A DNA stretch of 64,000 nt, taken from the NCBI RefSeq assembly GCF_021462225.1, contig NC_061804.1:15620005-15684004 (forward strand), read 5' to 3'. Under the pieces are notes generated by a model. The model worked only from the letters and a program-made list of their open reading frames with translations, was not told the DNA's origin and made no database searches. The translations under genes were made by a program, and so were the position numbers. Of this stretch, positions 35,301 to 46,359 are shown piece by piece. Every line of letters starts with the position of its first letter. Positions within the stretch are counted from its first letter, which is position 1. The DNA comes from Girardinichthys multiradiatus. Taxonomy: Eukaryota > Chordata > Actinopteri > Cyprinodontiformes > Goodeidae.

Positions 35301-36707
35301 TCAGTAGACTGAGTAGGGTCTGAGTATTTCAGAAACTGCTGATCTACTGGGATTTTCCACGTACTACCATCTCTAGCGTTTACAGAAAATGGTCTGAAAA
35401 ATATCCAGTGAGCAGCAGTTCTGTGGGCACAAATGCCTTGTTGATGGCAGAGGTCAGAGGAGAATGGCCAGACTGGTTCGAGCTGATAGAAAGGCAACAG
35501 TAACTCAAACAACCACTCGTTACAATCAAGGCATGTAGAAGAGCATCTCTGAACACAAAACACGTCAAACCTTGAGGTGGATGTGCTACAGCAGCAAAGA
35601 CCACACCGGGTCTAAAGCCACATTGCCCATGAGCTTTTTCAGGCAGTTAACTCTAAAACATATCTTACCAACTTGGACAGTTTATTTAAACTGCAAAACA
35701 TTTGCTCCAGTCTGCACATCATGTACCACTGTCTGCCTGCATCTTCTCCTCCTCTTCACACCTTCCATCCACCCCAATCCCCACATTCCAGCATTCACCT
35801 GTGGGCTCCAGGATTAGACATACTCTTCTTACAACTTGGCATGTTGTAAGACATGTTAACACTAGAACAACCGTGGATTTTTTAACTGTTCTGGAGTTTG
35901 TAGGTTTAATTACTTTGTCAAATACAAACAAATCCTTGCTGGTCCTTGTCTTTTCCTAAAACGGTGTATATTTTGATTGAAAATACATTTCAGATTTAGT
36001 GTGCAAAGGACAAATTAAATGCGATCATGACTTTTTCCCAAGCAAGACTTTATTATTTATTTATACTAATATTATATGTTATTTATTACCATTTTATTAT
36101 CATGTAGGATGTAATCAACCACCTCCTGCACCTGATGTCAACACGGAGGCTATACCCTACTGGTGTTCTCTACCGTGGCAGTGGAAACAGAAAAGGATAC
36201 AACTAAATGAACATACAATACAGACCAAAGGTTTGGACACACCTTCTCATTCAAAGAGTTTTCTTTATTTTCATGACTATGAATATTGTAGCTTCACACT
36301 GAAGGCATCAAAACTATGAATTAACACATGTGGAATTATATACTGAACAAAAAAGTGTGAAACAACTGAAAATATGTCTTATATTCTAGGTTCTTCAAAG
36401 TAGCCACCTTTTGCTTTGATTACTGCTCCGCACACTCTTGGCATTCTGTTGATGAGCTTCAAGAGGTAGTCACCTGAAATGGTTTTCCAACAGTCTTGAA
36501 GGAGTTCCCAGAGATGCTTAGCACTTGTTGGCCCTTTTACCTATACTCTGCGGTCCAGCTCACCCCAAACCATCTCGATTGGGTTCAGGTCCGGTGACTG
36601 TGGAGGCAGGGTCATCTGGCCCAGCATCCCATCACTCTCCTTCTTGGTCAAATAGCCCTTACACAGCCTGGAGGTGTGTTTGGGGTCATTGTCCTGTTGA
36701 AAAATAA
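35301..36707. other. Composite insertion in solo LTR copy 2
   Basis: Three blocks: ~35310-35640, a decayed Tc1-like DNA-binding region (plus-strand text GTCTGAGTATTTCAGAAACTG ... GAATGGCCAGACTGGTTCG ... GATAGAAAGGCAACAG, giving the recognisable ARLVRADRKATV-type segment in mixed frames); ~35640-35954, unrecognised; and 35955-36707, a copy of 42165-42968. The last block carries both the target flank and the left part of the same Tc1 copy, so it arose by duplication of that locus, not by a fresh Tc1 insertion. It is bounded by a 74-bp direct duplication of LTR sequence (35227-35300 and 36708-36781). Confidence 0.75.
36216..36707 (-). pseudogene. Tc1-like element, left 492 bp only
   Basis: Starts at the inverted end after TA (36214-36215) and covers the transposase C-terminus in antisense ([15 protein letters not shown] in the minus frame 36729-36541), breaking off within the second catalytic motif region near 36707. 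Corresponds to 42476-42968. Confidence 0.88.
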
Positions 36708-37450
36708 TTTGATGTGCCATGTTGGACATCTGAAAGCCGCTGTGCTACCCATCTTTGTGTGTGCTTTGCGGGGTTATTTACCACCTGGGAGCAAGCGCAG
36801 GTGCGCTGTGAGACTGGACTGTTAAAATAACCTCATGGTGAGATTCCCCATTTTCTTTGTCTGCAACCTTACTGCTTGCTCGCTTGCCGCCAAAAGTTTT
36901 ATAACCCTTTATCTGCTCACCTCGCAGAGTTGGGGGAAGTTTTATGACTGAGTCTAACTGAGTTACAGTGGAACTGCACCCCATCATCCTCACCACCACA
37001 CCCCGTTCATCATATTATCAATTTTTGTTTAGTTAGATATTTTACCCCTTGTGTGTAGAACTTTGCATGTTTGAGTAGGTGAAGATTATTAAATCGGATG
37101 AACGGATTGTATCAGGCTGTGATTTAATAAATATTCACATAGATGGTAACAGAAGGCGTTCTGTGTTTATTTTGTGCAAGAGTGATTCGTCAGTCAAGAT
37201 AAGGTTAAAAGTTCCAAACGTTTCGGCAGAAACGGTCGATTAAACAGTGACATCTCTGGTAATAGTTATTAATTATTACTGAGTATTTAACGGTTGTAAT
37301 TATCAAAGGCGTTGAGCCACAATTACAACACCAGAAGTCTCGATTCATAAATGAGGATTTTGGTTAAGAAATTAATTTTGTCAAATTATGATTTTTAATT
37401 ATAATTATTGATCAAGATTAATTAATCAATAATCATACGTCCAACAACCC

Positions 37451-38384
37451 AGAAAGGTTTAGTTTTGTGTCCCTAACATCATTTTACAAAATTTGATAAC
37501 TAAGAAAACACCATTAAGCCACATTTTTCCAGAAAGATTTGGGTCTCTCCAAAATATTCCCTTAATATTTCTTCAAATGTTGGTTTTATTCAGCAGATCA
37601 TTCTTAAAACATTATTTTATTAAAATAATATTTTATCTGATCTTGTATTGTGAATGGTTGTCTAAAGGTATGCTGATTATTGCCTAAGTTAGTTCCAAGA
37701 CTAACTTAACTTCACTTCCAGATTCTTCAAGATAATCCTTGGTTCTCAAACATAAACATTACATGGTAATGTTGCATCACTCTTTTGGTCATGATTTCCA
37801 ATCATCTTTAATCAACTTGTTTATATTGTACATAGCCCATTAGTCTTCCTTATTCTTTAATTCTGCTTGGTAGTTTAGTTGGATTGTTTTAGCATAGTAA
37901 AGAGTTTGTTGATTGAAATATGATTGACTTTAAGTTGACTTATTTTTGTTAAATTCTTGTATTTTATGAAATTGTGTGAATTCATTCCATGTATGTGCAG
38001 AATATTTCTGTTCAATAATGTCAGAGCACATCTCACACCTTTCTATTATGTCTTAATACCATCGCCTTACTGGGCTGGTATTCACAAGACAACCCTTAAC
38101 AGACAGAAATATTATTTGATAAAATATTAATATTAAATAATATTCTCAGATTCGTGATCCTAACAAACATAATAAACATGCAGTTGACCAAAATTAAAAT
38201 ATAGTTTATTCATACAATTAATCCCAAAATAATGCATACCCCTGGTAGATTTTGGGCGATTTTCAATCAACAAGGAAGTTTGTGAAATCAATGGGCCTCT
38301 GACAATAGACAGACCCCTTTTATAAGGGTTGGTTTTGATGATTTAGAACACCACATTAATTTGAAACTCTGTGGCAAAAGGTAA
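37451..38384. other. No recognised gene or repeat
   Basis: AT-rich spacer. Confidence 0.45.
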
Positions 38385-38632
38385 AAATTTGTGTTCACAG
38401 ATAGTATCTGTTCAATGTGACTGATCTTGAGTCATTTTGCAAAGAAGAATGTGCTGAAATTTCAGTTGTGCAAGCTGGTAGAGAAAGCTGGCTATGTATT
38501 AAACCGATCAGATGTGCTGAACACAAATAACTATTTAATAAATTCCATGTAGGTTTGTGGCTGTAACAGGACAAAATGTGAAAAGGCTCAAGTGGTAAGA
38601 AAATATACAGTATTTGCAGGGTACTATGTTTG
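38385..38632 (+). pseudogene. Tc1-like C-terminus and 3' end, decayed
   Basis: Text in plus frames gives ESFCKEECAEISV, matching [13 protein letters not shown] of the element at 28766-30396. It is followed by the usual trailer GGTTTGTGGCTGTAACAGGACAAAATGTGAAAAG and a degenerate end GCAGGGTAC. Confidence 0.6.
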
Positions 38633-39639
38633 GATAGCAAAATGACTGCCTTAATAGATAAAACTGTAGAACCAAATGTCAGTTCATGTCAATCATGTTT
38701 AAATAATCAAAACCAGGTTACCAGGTTCTAAAAATATTTAAAGTTAAAAAGGGTAGGAAAAAAATACCCTTACATTATGTATTTGATATTTAAAACAAAT
38801 AGTTTTAACAAAATATTAATATTTAAAATTTATATGGTGGTCAGTAAAATATTTTTTTTCCGTTTCTGCTAAGTGATTTGACCAGCACTGTTTTACCTCA
38901 TGTAATGCCCAGAGTTGATTAATTTAAAACATAGTTCTCTGTCTAGAGCTAATCTTCAAATGTTCTGCTCTTCTCACAGAAACAAACTGATTTAAAAGAT
39001 TACTTCGCAGAAGTCCTTTCTGAAATCAAATGGGAAATTGCTTGCTTAATATTTTAAAAGCTTTTCAACTAATATCTGTCTTAATCTCCGACATAAGTGA
39101 GAGGCTGGCATAAAAATTATATGGACTGCAACTCAACTGCATAAATCAGTAGTATGCTACTTTTTAGAATATCTGTAGCTTTTAGAAAAGGAAATGTAAT
39201 TTTGGTGGCAGAAGAAAGCCACCTAAAGGTGGTATAGAAGGCCAGAGACACTTTTCCTAAACCCTGGGTGCTTTAGACATTTCGCCCTTAGCTGAATGAA
39301 GTGGGAATATTTATCATCAGAGAATTAGTGAAAACGATGTACACCTCATCAAATAGAAATTATACTGACCTCACTGTAATTTAGCTATAAGAGTGACAGG
39401 ATTCCAGTGGGGGAGACCATATATACCATATGTGTGCAAAAGGGACAAGAAACTAGGTGAACCTCAGATTTCCTGAAATTACAAAATAACAAATATCCAG
39501 CATTAGTGTGAGATTTAGAGTGCTAGTCCCCAGCCCAACACCTGGTATATTGCAACTTAGCACCATAGCAGCAGCAAAAAAAGTACAAATATTGTTCACT
39601 GTAGCACAATTATAGAGTAGTCAAAGGCAGAAATACAAA
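38633..39639. other. No recognised gene or repeat
   Basis: AT-rich spacer. Confidence 0.45.
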
Positions 39640-39641
39640 TA

Positions 39642-40902
39642 CAGGGGTTGGACAATGAAACCGAAACACCTGGTTTTAGACCACAATAATTTATTAGTAT
39701 GGTGCAGGGCCTCCATTTGCGGCCAATACAGTGTGAATTCGTCTTGGGAATGACATATACAAGTCCTGCACAGTGGTCAGAGGGATTTTAAGCCATTCTT
39801 CCTGCAGGATAGTGGCCAGGTCACTACTTGATACTGGTGGAGGAAAACGTTTCCTGACTCGCTCCTCCAAAACACCCAAAGTGGCTCAATAATATTTAGA
39901 TCTAGTGACTGTGCAGGCCATGGGAGATGTTCAACTTCACTTTCATGTTCATCAAACCAATCTTTCACCAGTCTTGCTGTGTGTATTGGTGCATTGTCAT
40001 CCTGATACACGGCACCGCCTTCAGGATACAATGTTTGAACCATTGGATGCACATGGTCCTCAAGAATGGTTCGGTAGTCCTTGGCAGTGATGCGCCCATC
40101 TAGCACGAGTATTGGGCCAAGGGAATGCCATGATATGGCAGCCCAAACCATCACTTATCCACCCCCATGCTTCACTCTGGGCATGCAACAGTCTGGGTGG
40201 TACGCTTCTTTGGGGCTTCTCCACACCGTAACTCTCCTGGATGTGGGGAAAACAGTAAAGGTGGACTCATCAGAGAACAATACATGTTTCACATTGTCCA
40301 CAGCCCAAGATTTGCACTCCTTGCACGACTGAAACTGACGTTTGGCATTGGCATAAGTGACCAAGGTTTTGGCTATAGCAGCCCTGTATATTGATCCTGT
40401 GGAGCTCCCGACGAACAGTTCTGGTGTAAACAGGAGAGTTGAGGTGCACATTTAATTCTGCCGTGATTTGGGCAGCCGTGGTTTTATGTTTTTTGGATAC
40501 AATCCGGGTTAGCACCCGAACATCCCTTTCAGACAGCTTCCTCTTGCGTCCACAGTTAATCCTGTTAGATGTGGTTCGTCCTTCTTGGTGGTATGCAGAC
40601 ATTACCCTGGATACCGTGGCTCTTGATACATCACAAAGACTTGCTGTCTTGGTCACAGATGCGCCAGCAAGCCGTGCACCAACAATTTGTTCTCTTTTGA
40701 ACTCTGGTATGTCACCCATAATGTGTGCATTTCAATGTTTTGAGCAAAACTGTGCTATTACCCTGCTAATTGAACCTTCACACTCTGCTCTTACTGGTGC
40801 AATGTGCAATCAATGAAGACTGGCTACCAGGCTGGTCCAATTTGGCCATGAAACCTCCCACATTAAAATAACAGGTGTTTCAGTTTCATTGTCCAACCCC
40901 TG
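39642..40902 (-). mobile_element. Tc1-like transposon with CAGGGGTTGGAC ends
   Basis: A 1,261-bp element with inverted ends CAGGGGTTGGACAATGAAAC and GTTTCATTGTCCAACCCCTG-type complement (right copy has one or two differences), bordered by TA at 39640-39641 and 40903-40904. Carries one minus-strand transposase gene. It lies 8 bp from the next Tc1-like element. Confidence 0.92.
39694..40719 (-). pseudogene. Tc1/mariner-type transposase, two frameshifts and a stop
   Basis: DDE transposase. From ATG at 40719: MGDIPEFKREQIVGARLAG, a first helix-turn-helix (TKTASLCDVSRATVSRV), the GRKRKLSERD linker and a second helix-turn-helix. A frameshift near 40390 is followed by LFSDEST (first Asp), an in-frame TAA at 40155-40157, QDDNAPIHTA (second Asp) and LDLNIIEPLW (Glu). 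A second frameshift near 39880 precedes the C-terminus EERVRKRF...NGGPAPY. All three catalytic acids are present, but in different frames. Length with gaps, ~340 residues, is normal for the family. Confidence 0.9.
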
Positions 40903-41238
40903 TACTTATACAGGTCCTTCTCAAAATATTAGCATATTGTCATAAAGTTTATTATTTTCCCTAATGTAATGATGAAAATTTAACATTCATATATTTTTGA
41001 TTCATTGCACACTAACTGAAATATTTCAGGTCTTTTATTGTCTTAATACGGATGATTTTGGCATACAGTTCATGAAAACCCAAAATTCCTATCTCACAAA
41101 ATTAGCATATCATTAAAAGGGTCTCTAAACGAGCTATGAACCTAATCATCTGAATCAACGAGTTAACTCTAAACACCTGCAAAAGATTCCTGGGGCCTTT
41201 AAAACTCCCAACCTGGTTCATCACTCAAAACCCCAATC

Positions 41239-41890
41239 ATGGGTAAGACTGCCGACCTGACTGCTGTCCAGAAGGCCACTATTGACACCCTCAAGCAAGA
41301 GGGTAAGAAAAGAAATTTCTGAACGAATAGGCTGTTCCCAGAGTGCTGTATCAAGGCACCTCAGTGGGAAGTCTGTGGGAAGGAAAAAGTGTGGCAGAAA
41401 ACGCTGCACAACGAGAAGAGGTGACCGGACCCTGAGGAAGATTGTGGAGAAGGGCCGATTCCAGACCATGGGGGACCTGCGGAAGCAGTGGACTGAGTCT
41501 GGAGTAGAAACATCCAGAGCCACCGTGCACAGGCGTGTGCAGGAAATGGGCTACAGGTGCCGCATTCCCCAGGTCAAGCCACTTTTGAACCAGAAACAGC
41601 GGCAGAAGCGCCTGACCTGGGCTACAGAGAAGCAGCACTGGACTGTTGCTCAGTGGTCCAAAGTACTTTTTTCGGATGAAAGCAAATTCTGCATGTCATT
41701 CGGAAATCAAGGTGCCAGAGTCTGGAGGAAGACTGGGGAGAAGGAAATGCCAAAATGCCAGAAGTCCTGTGTCAAGTACCCACAGTCAGTGATGGTCTGG
41801 GGTGCTGTGTCAGCTGCTGGTGTTGGTCCACTGTGTTTTATCAAGGGCAGGGTCAATGCAAATATGAAATATGCTAATTTTGTGAGATAG
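41239..41890 (+). pseudogene. Tc1-like transposase, N-terminal two thirds
   Basis: ATG at 41239 starts MGKTADLTAVQKATIDTL, then a small deletion near 41270 shifts the frame. The open frame continues at 41282: HTH (ISERIGCSQSAVSRHL), linker, second HTH (VETSRATVHRRVQEM), then LFSDESKF with the first catalytic Asp and VMVWGAVS. The sequence jumps from KGRVNA into the 3' untranslated region and ends in a stop, losing the second Asp and the Glu. Non-functional but could still encode a ~200-residue DNA-binding fragment. Confidence 0.9.
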
Positions 41891-41945
41891 GAATTTTAGA
41901 TTTTTATGAGCTGTATGCCACAATCATCCGTATTAAGACAATAAA

Positions 41946-42016
41946 ATGTATAATATATATAATATATATTATATATATAATATATATTATATATATATTA
42001 TAATATATATAATATT
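41946..42016. repeat. AT microsatellite within Tc1 right arm
   Basis: Alternating TATAATATATATAATATATATTATATA units replace the few bases expected between the GACAATAAAA and ATATTTCAG parts of the inverted arm. Confidence 0.85.
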
Positions 42017-42122
42017 TCAGTTAGTGTGCAATGAAACTAAACTATATGAATGTTAAATTTTCATCATTACATTATGGAAAATAATGAACTTTATCACAAT
42101 ATGCTAATATTTTAAGAAGGAC

Positions 42123-42125
<3 letters not shown>

Positions 42126-42158
<33 letters not shown>
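42126..42158. repeat. (TA)n microsatellite at Tc1 target
   Basis: About 16 TA units directly after the right end of the preceding Tc1-like element, which inserts at TA. Confidence 0.9.
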
Positions 42159-42164
<6 letters not shown>

Positions 42165-42165
<1 letters not shown>

Positions 42166-42475
42166 ATTGTTCGGATTGAAAATACATTTCAGATTTAGTG
42201 TGCAAAGGACAAATTAAATGCGATCATGACTACCTATTTTGGGCACAGGTGGTCATTTTAACAGCAGAGAATGTTTCCCTGGTCTACTTTGATTTTCCCA
42301 AGCGAGACTTTATTATTTATTCATACTAATATTATATGTTATTTATTACCATTTTATTATCATGTAGGATGTAATGAACCACCTCCTGCACCTGATGTCA
42401 ACACGGAGGCTGTACCCTACTGACGTTCTCTACCGTGGCAGTGGAAACAGAAAAGGACACAACTAAATGAACATA
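42165..42475 (+). other. Left flank of nested stack, duplicated at 35955-36215
   Basis: Matches 35955-36215 closely, apart from ~66 extra bases here (~42220-42285). Probably part of the piggyBac-like remnant that resumes at 46869, because the Tc1 copy sits between them at a TA site. The coding link across the junction is inference; the frame GCNEPPPAPDVNTEAVPY ... LPWQWKQK is suggestive only. Confidence 0.45.
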
Positions 42476-42638
42476 CAGTACAGACCAAAGGTTTGGACAC
42501 ACCTTCTCATTCAAAGCGTTTTCTTTATTTTCATGACTATGAATATTGTAGCTTCACACTGAACGCATCAAAACTATGAATTAACACATGTGGAATTATA
42601 TACTGAACAAAAAAGTGTGAAACAACTGAAAATATGTC

Positions 42639-43687
42639 TTATATTCTAGGTTCTTCAAAGTAGCCACCTTTTGCTTTGATTACTGCTCCGCACACTCTTG
42701 GCATTCTGTTGATGAGCTTCAAGAGGTAGTCACCTGAAATGGTTTTCCAACAGTCTTGAAGGAGTTCCCAGAGATGCTTAGCACTTGTTGGCCCTTTTAC
42801 CTTCACTGTGCGGTCCAGCTCACCCCAAACCATCTCGATTGGGTTCAGGTCCGGTGACTGTGGAGGCAGGGTCATCTGGCCCAGCACCCCATCACTCTCC
42901 TTCTTGGTCAAATAGCCCTTACACAGCCTGGAGGTGTGTTTGGGGTCATTGTCCTGTTGAAAAATAATTGATGGTCCAACTAAACGCAAACCGGATGGAA
43001 TAGCATGCCGCTGCACGATGCTGTGGTAGCCATTCAGGTTCAGTATGCCTTCAATTTTGAATAAATCCCCAACAATGTCACCAGCAAAGCACCCCCACAC
43101 CATCACACCTCGTCCTCCATGGTTCACGGTGGGAACCAGGCATGTAGAGTCCATCTGTTCACCTCTTCTGCGCCGCACAAAGACATGGTGGTTGGAACCA
43201 AAGGTCTCAAACTTGGACTCATCAGACCAAAACACAGATTTCCACTGGTCTAATGTCCATTCCTTGTGTTCTTTAGCCCAAACAAGTCTCTTCTGCTTGT
43301 TGCCTGTCCTCAGCAGTGGTTTCCTAGCGGCTATTTTACCATGAAGCCCTGATTCACACAGTCTCCTCTTAACAGTTGTTCTAGAGATGTGTCTGCTGCT
43401 AGAACTCTGTGTGGCATTGACCTGTTCTCTAATCTGAGCTGCTGTTAACCTGAAATTTCTGTGGCTGGTGACTCGGATTAACTTGTTGTCCGCAGCAGAG
43501 GTGACTCTTGGTCTTCCTTTCCTGGGGCGGTCCTTATGTGAGCCAGTTTCTTTGTAGCGCTTGATGGTTTTTGTGACTGCACTTGGGTACACTTTCAAAG
43601 TTTTCCTAATTGTTCGGACTGACCTTCATTTCTTAAAGTAATGATGGCCACTCGTTTTTCTTTACTTAGCTGCTTTTTTCTTGCCAT
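42639..43687 (-). pseudogene. Tc1-like transposase, single frameshift
   Basis: From ATG at 43687: MARKKQLSKEKRVAIITLRNEG; a small indel near 43617 then breaks the frame. The remaining 319 residues (43598-42639) are intact: first HTH remainder (YPSAVTKTIKRY), linker GRPRVTS, second HTH (HISRTTVKRRL), WSDESKFETF (first Asp), FQQDNDPKHTS (second Asp), [15 protein letters not shown] (Glu) and the C-terminus ending GGYFEEPRI. All three catalytic acids are present in one frame. This is the best-preserved transposase in the window, missing only the first ~25 residues in frame. Confidence 0.93.
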
Positions 43688-44386
43688 TAAAAAATTCTAA
43701 GTCTATTCAGTAGGACTATCAGCTGTGTACTGTATCCACCACCTACACAACACAACTGATTGTCATAATGTTTTGAACGGATTTGACCCACATGCAGAAA
43801 GTAATTCAGGAGACAGAGTTATAACGGTAAGACGTTTATTGACAGTATGTTGAAATGTGTAGGAGACTGGAACCAGGACACCAACTGTAAAATAAACAGA
43901 ACTATAAGCAATGGGAAACTCTGGACCTATATTCACAAAATATATTTCTGCCTTACTGATTTGAGGGAGAGATCCGCCAGAGGGGGGTGGAGAGACCAGG
44001 AGGTTGTTGACCCGTGGGACCGGAGACAATGAACACTGGTGTGCCAGGATGATTGATGGTCCAAGAGTTTCTGTAGTTGGTGCAATGGTAGGAAGAGGGT
44101 GGACAGGGTTCACAGAGGTAGATACATGGAACGAAGGAATCAGGAGACTGCCAGCTGGTTTGATCCAATGAGTAAACAGGAGGCTTGAGTCTTGGTTCAT
44201 GGGGTTGGATAGCTTCTTTCCAGAAGACGGTATCCAGGCAAGGTTCGATGCTGAAGGCAAAGTCATGTTCAGGTGACCTGCAAGGCAACAAATTCAAAAT
44301 TACAAAAGAGCAAAGCAAGGTCAAGGCAAAGGCAAAGTAATGTTGCTTGAGCTGTACCACAAAGGGCAACACTCTGGCAGTGAGTT

Positions 44387-46359
44387 CTTCTTCTTCTTCT
44401 TCTTGTATTATTTTTGGCAGTTGGCAAATAACGTTATGATGTGCATTACCGCCACCGACTGGTATGGAGTGTGGTTCTTCATGGTTTTAAATCTTATTTA
44501 CTATTACAACAATCAAATTCTATTTATTAATTTAGTGCTTTTGAAAAATCTAATTATAATTTGAATATGTTTGCTACCTAAACTTATTTGCAAAGTATCT
44601 CTCAATATAAAATGTTCTTTAATACCTACAAATTCTCTCCTTAAAATTGTTCTTTCTTGTTCATATTTCTGACACTTCAATATTACATGTTCTATTGTTT
44701 CCTCCTCTCCACAATGATCACATTTTCCTGTATTATGTTTCTTTATCTTGAACAATGTAGAATTAAGTCCTGTATGTCCTATTCTTAATCTTGTAATTAA
44801 TCTTTCCTCTTTTCTACTCCTTCTTCCTGTTCTTACTTCTCCTACTATGTTGTTGATTCTGTAAAACCATCTTCCTTTCTTTTCTTCATCCCACCTTTTT
44901 TGCCACTCTTTCCTTATTCTCTGTTTAATTATATTTCTTGCCTCTGACCTACTAATATTTATTATAAAGCTAATGTTGTTTTGTGTTGCCTTCTTTGCTA
45001 TCCTGTCCGCCTTCTCATTCCCTCCAACTCCTACATGTGCTGGTACCCATAAAAACACTAATATTAATCCCATTCTTTGTATTCTAAATAAAGTATATTT
45101 TATTTCCAACAAAATGTCTGGTCTACCCTCTGAATGATTATGTTTTAAACTTAATAATGCTGAACTTGAGTCTGAACAAATGATTGTTTTTAATGGTTTT
45201 ATATCCTCCACCCACTGCACTGCTAACAATATGGCTAATAATTCTCCTGAATATACTGATAATCCATCTGTAATTCTCCTTCCTACTTTTATTTTAAATT
45301 CTGGTATTACAAATGCTACTCCTATTTTTTCATCTGTTTTTGATGCGTCTGAGTAAATCTGGACATAATGATAGTAATTGTTTATATATTCCTGTATTAT
45401 ACTTGAATCTAAACTACATTTCGTATCCTTTTTCTTTTCCATCAATGCCATATCCACCACTGCTTCTGGTAACAGCCACGGTGGCACTACTGGCAAAGGC
45501 AACATTGAACTTATTTCTTTTTCATATATTTGAAATTCTTCTGCTATACTATTGATAATCCAACCAAAACTCTTAACTTGTTTTTTTTTCTTTTTCCCAG
45601 CATGGTTTTAAAATATCACGTGTGGGATGATTCGGATTATTGCTTTGTAAGTTTATCCAGTAATTTATTGCTAACTGTTTCCTTCTTAGATCTAATGGCA
45701 TCTCTCCCATCTCTACCTGAAGTACTGCTATTGGACTGGTTCTGATTGCTCCTGTACAAATTCTTAAAGCTTGATGTTGTATATTGTCTAATTTTATAAG
45801 ATGAGTGTTTGCTGCTGATCCATAAATTATACTTCCATAATAAATATTCGATCTAATTAATCCTGTATAAATTATTTTTAATGATGTTCGATCTGCTCCC
45901 CAATCAATACTAGCCATACATCTCATAATGTTTAATATTTCTTTGCATTTATCTATGATTCTTTCTATATGTACTTTCCATATAATTTGTTCATCAAACC
46001 ATATACCTAAAAATTTTATATTTTTTACTTGTTCTAAAACTTGATTGTATAATTTTAGTTTTATATTTTCTCTTTTCCTTTTCTGTGTAAACACCATTAC
46101 TTTAGTTTTTTCCACTGAGAATTTAAATCCCCATTGATTTGCCCATTGTTCTATTCTAATAATCTCATCCTGTATTTTCTTTTCAATAAGTTTGATATTA
46201 TGAGCCCTTTTCCATTTAGCTCCATCATCTGCAAATAGTGAGCAACCGACTTCCTTACCAATATGTTTAAATACATCATTTATCATTATAGAAAACAATA
46301 ACGGACTTATAATACTTCCTTGAGTAGTACCATTATCTATTATATATTTACCTGACAAT
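44387..46359 (-). mobile_element. I-type LINE nested in the LTR, 5'-truncated
   Basis: Flanked by a perfect 14-bp duplication TCTGGCAGTGAGTT (44373-44386 and 46360-46373), the signature of target-primed reverse transcription. The 3' tail is (GAA)n at 44387-44405. The 5' part, including the endonuclease, is missing. Confidence 0.9.
44513..46358 (-). pseudogene. LINE ORF2: reverse transcriptase, RNase H, zinc motif
   Basis: Two adjoining minus frames. 46358-45573 covers the RT palm onward: QGSIISPLLFSIMIND, then LFADDGA with the catalytic Asp pair, and KFLGIWFD. A one-base change in the A-run at ~45582-45592 shifts the frame, and 45505-44513 continues with RNase H carrying its acidic residues in YSDAS, SGELLA, CSDSSSA and GNEKAD. 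A CxxC-H-C motif (CDHCGEEETIEHVILKC) follows near the C-terminus. RT plus RNase H in this order points to the I/Nimb group of LINEs. Apart from truncation only one frameshift is visible, so the copy is young. Confidence 0.88.

Larger units (their letters stand above)
34512..37446 (+). mobile_element. Solo LTR, family A, copy 2, with internal insertion
   Basis: Begins TGTTGGACC and ends GTCCAACA (inverted 8-bp termini), with a perfect 4-bp duplication ACCC at 34508-34511 and 37447-37450. Its left part (to ~35300) and right part (from ~36782) align in order with copies 1 and 3. AATAAA is at 37126-37131. The middle, 35301-36707, is foreign, and a 74-bp piece of LTR flanks it on both sides. Without the insertion and one duplicate the LTR would be ~1.45 kb. 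Confidence 0.85.
40911..42125 (+). mobile_element. Tc1-like transposon with CAGGTCCTTCTC ends, deleted
   Basis: Inverted ends CAGGTCCTTCTCAAAATATTAGCATATTGT and complement, more than 150 bp long, bordered by TA at 40909-40910 and 42126-42127. The transposase loses its C-terminal half by an internal deletion after ~41857. The right inverted arm is interrupted by an AT microsatellite (41946-42016). Confidence 0.92.

Noticed and set aside
43045..43344. Plus-strand ORF of 99 residues, and similar ones at 42785 and 36525
   Set aside because: Antisense of the Tc1-like transposase in each case, which explains their mutual similarity.
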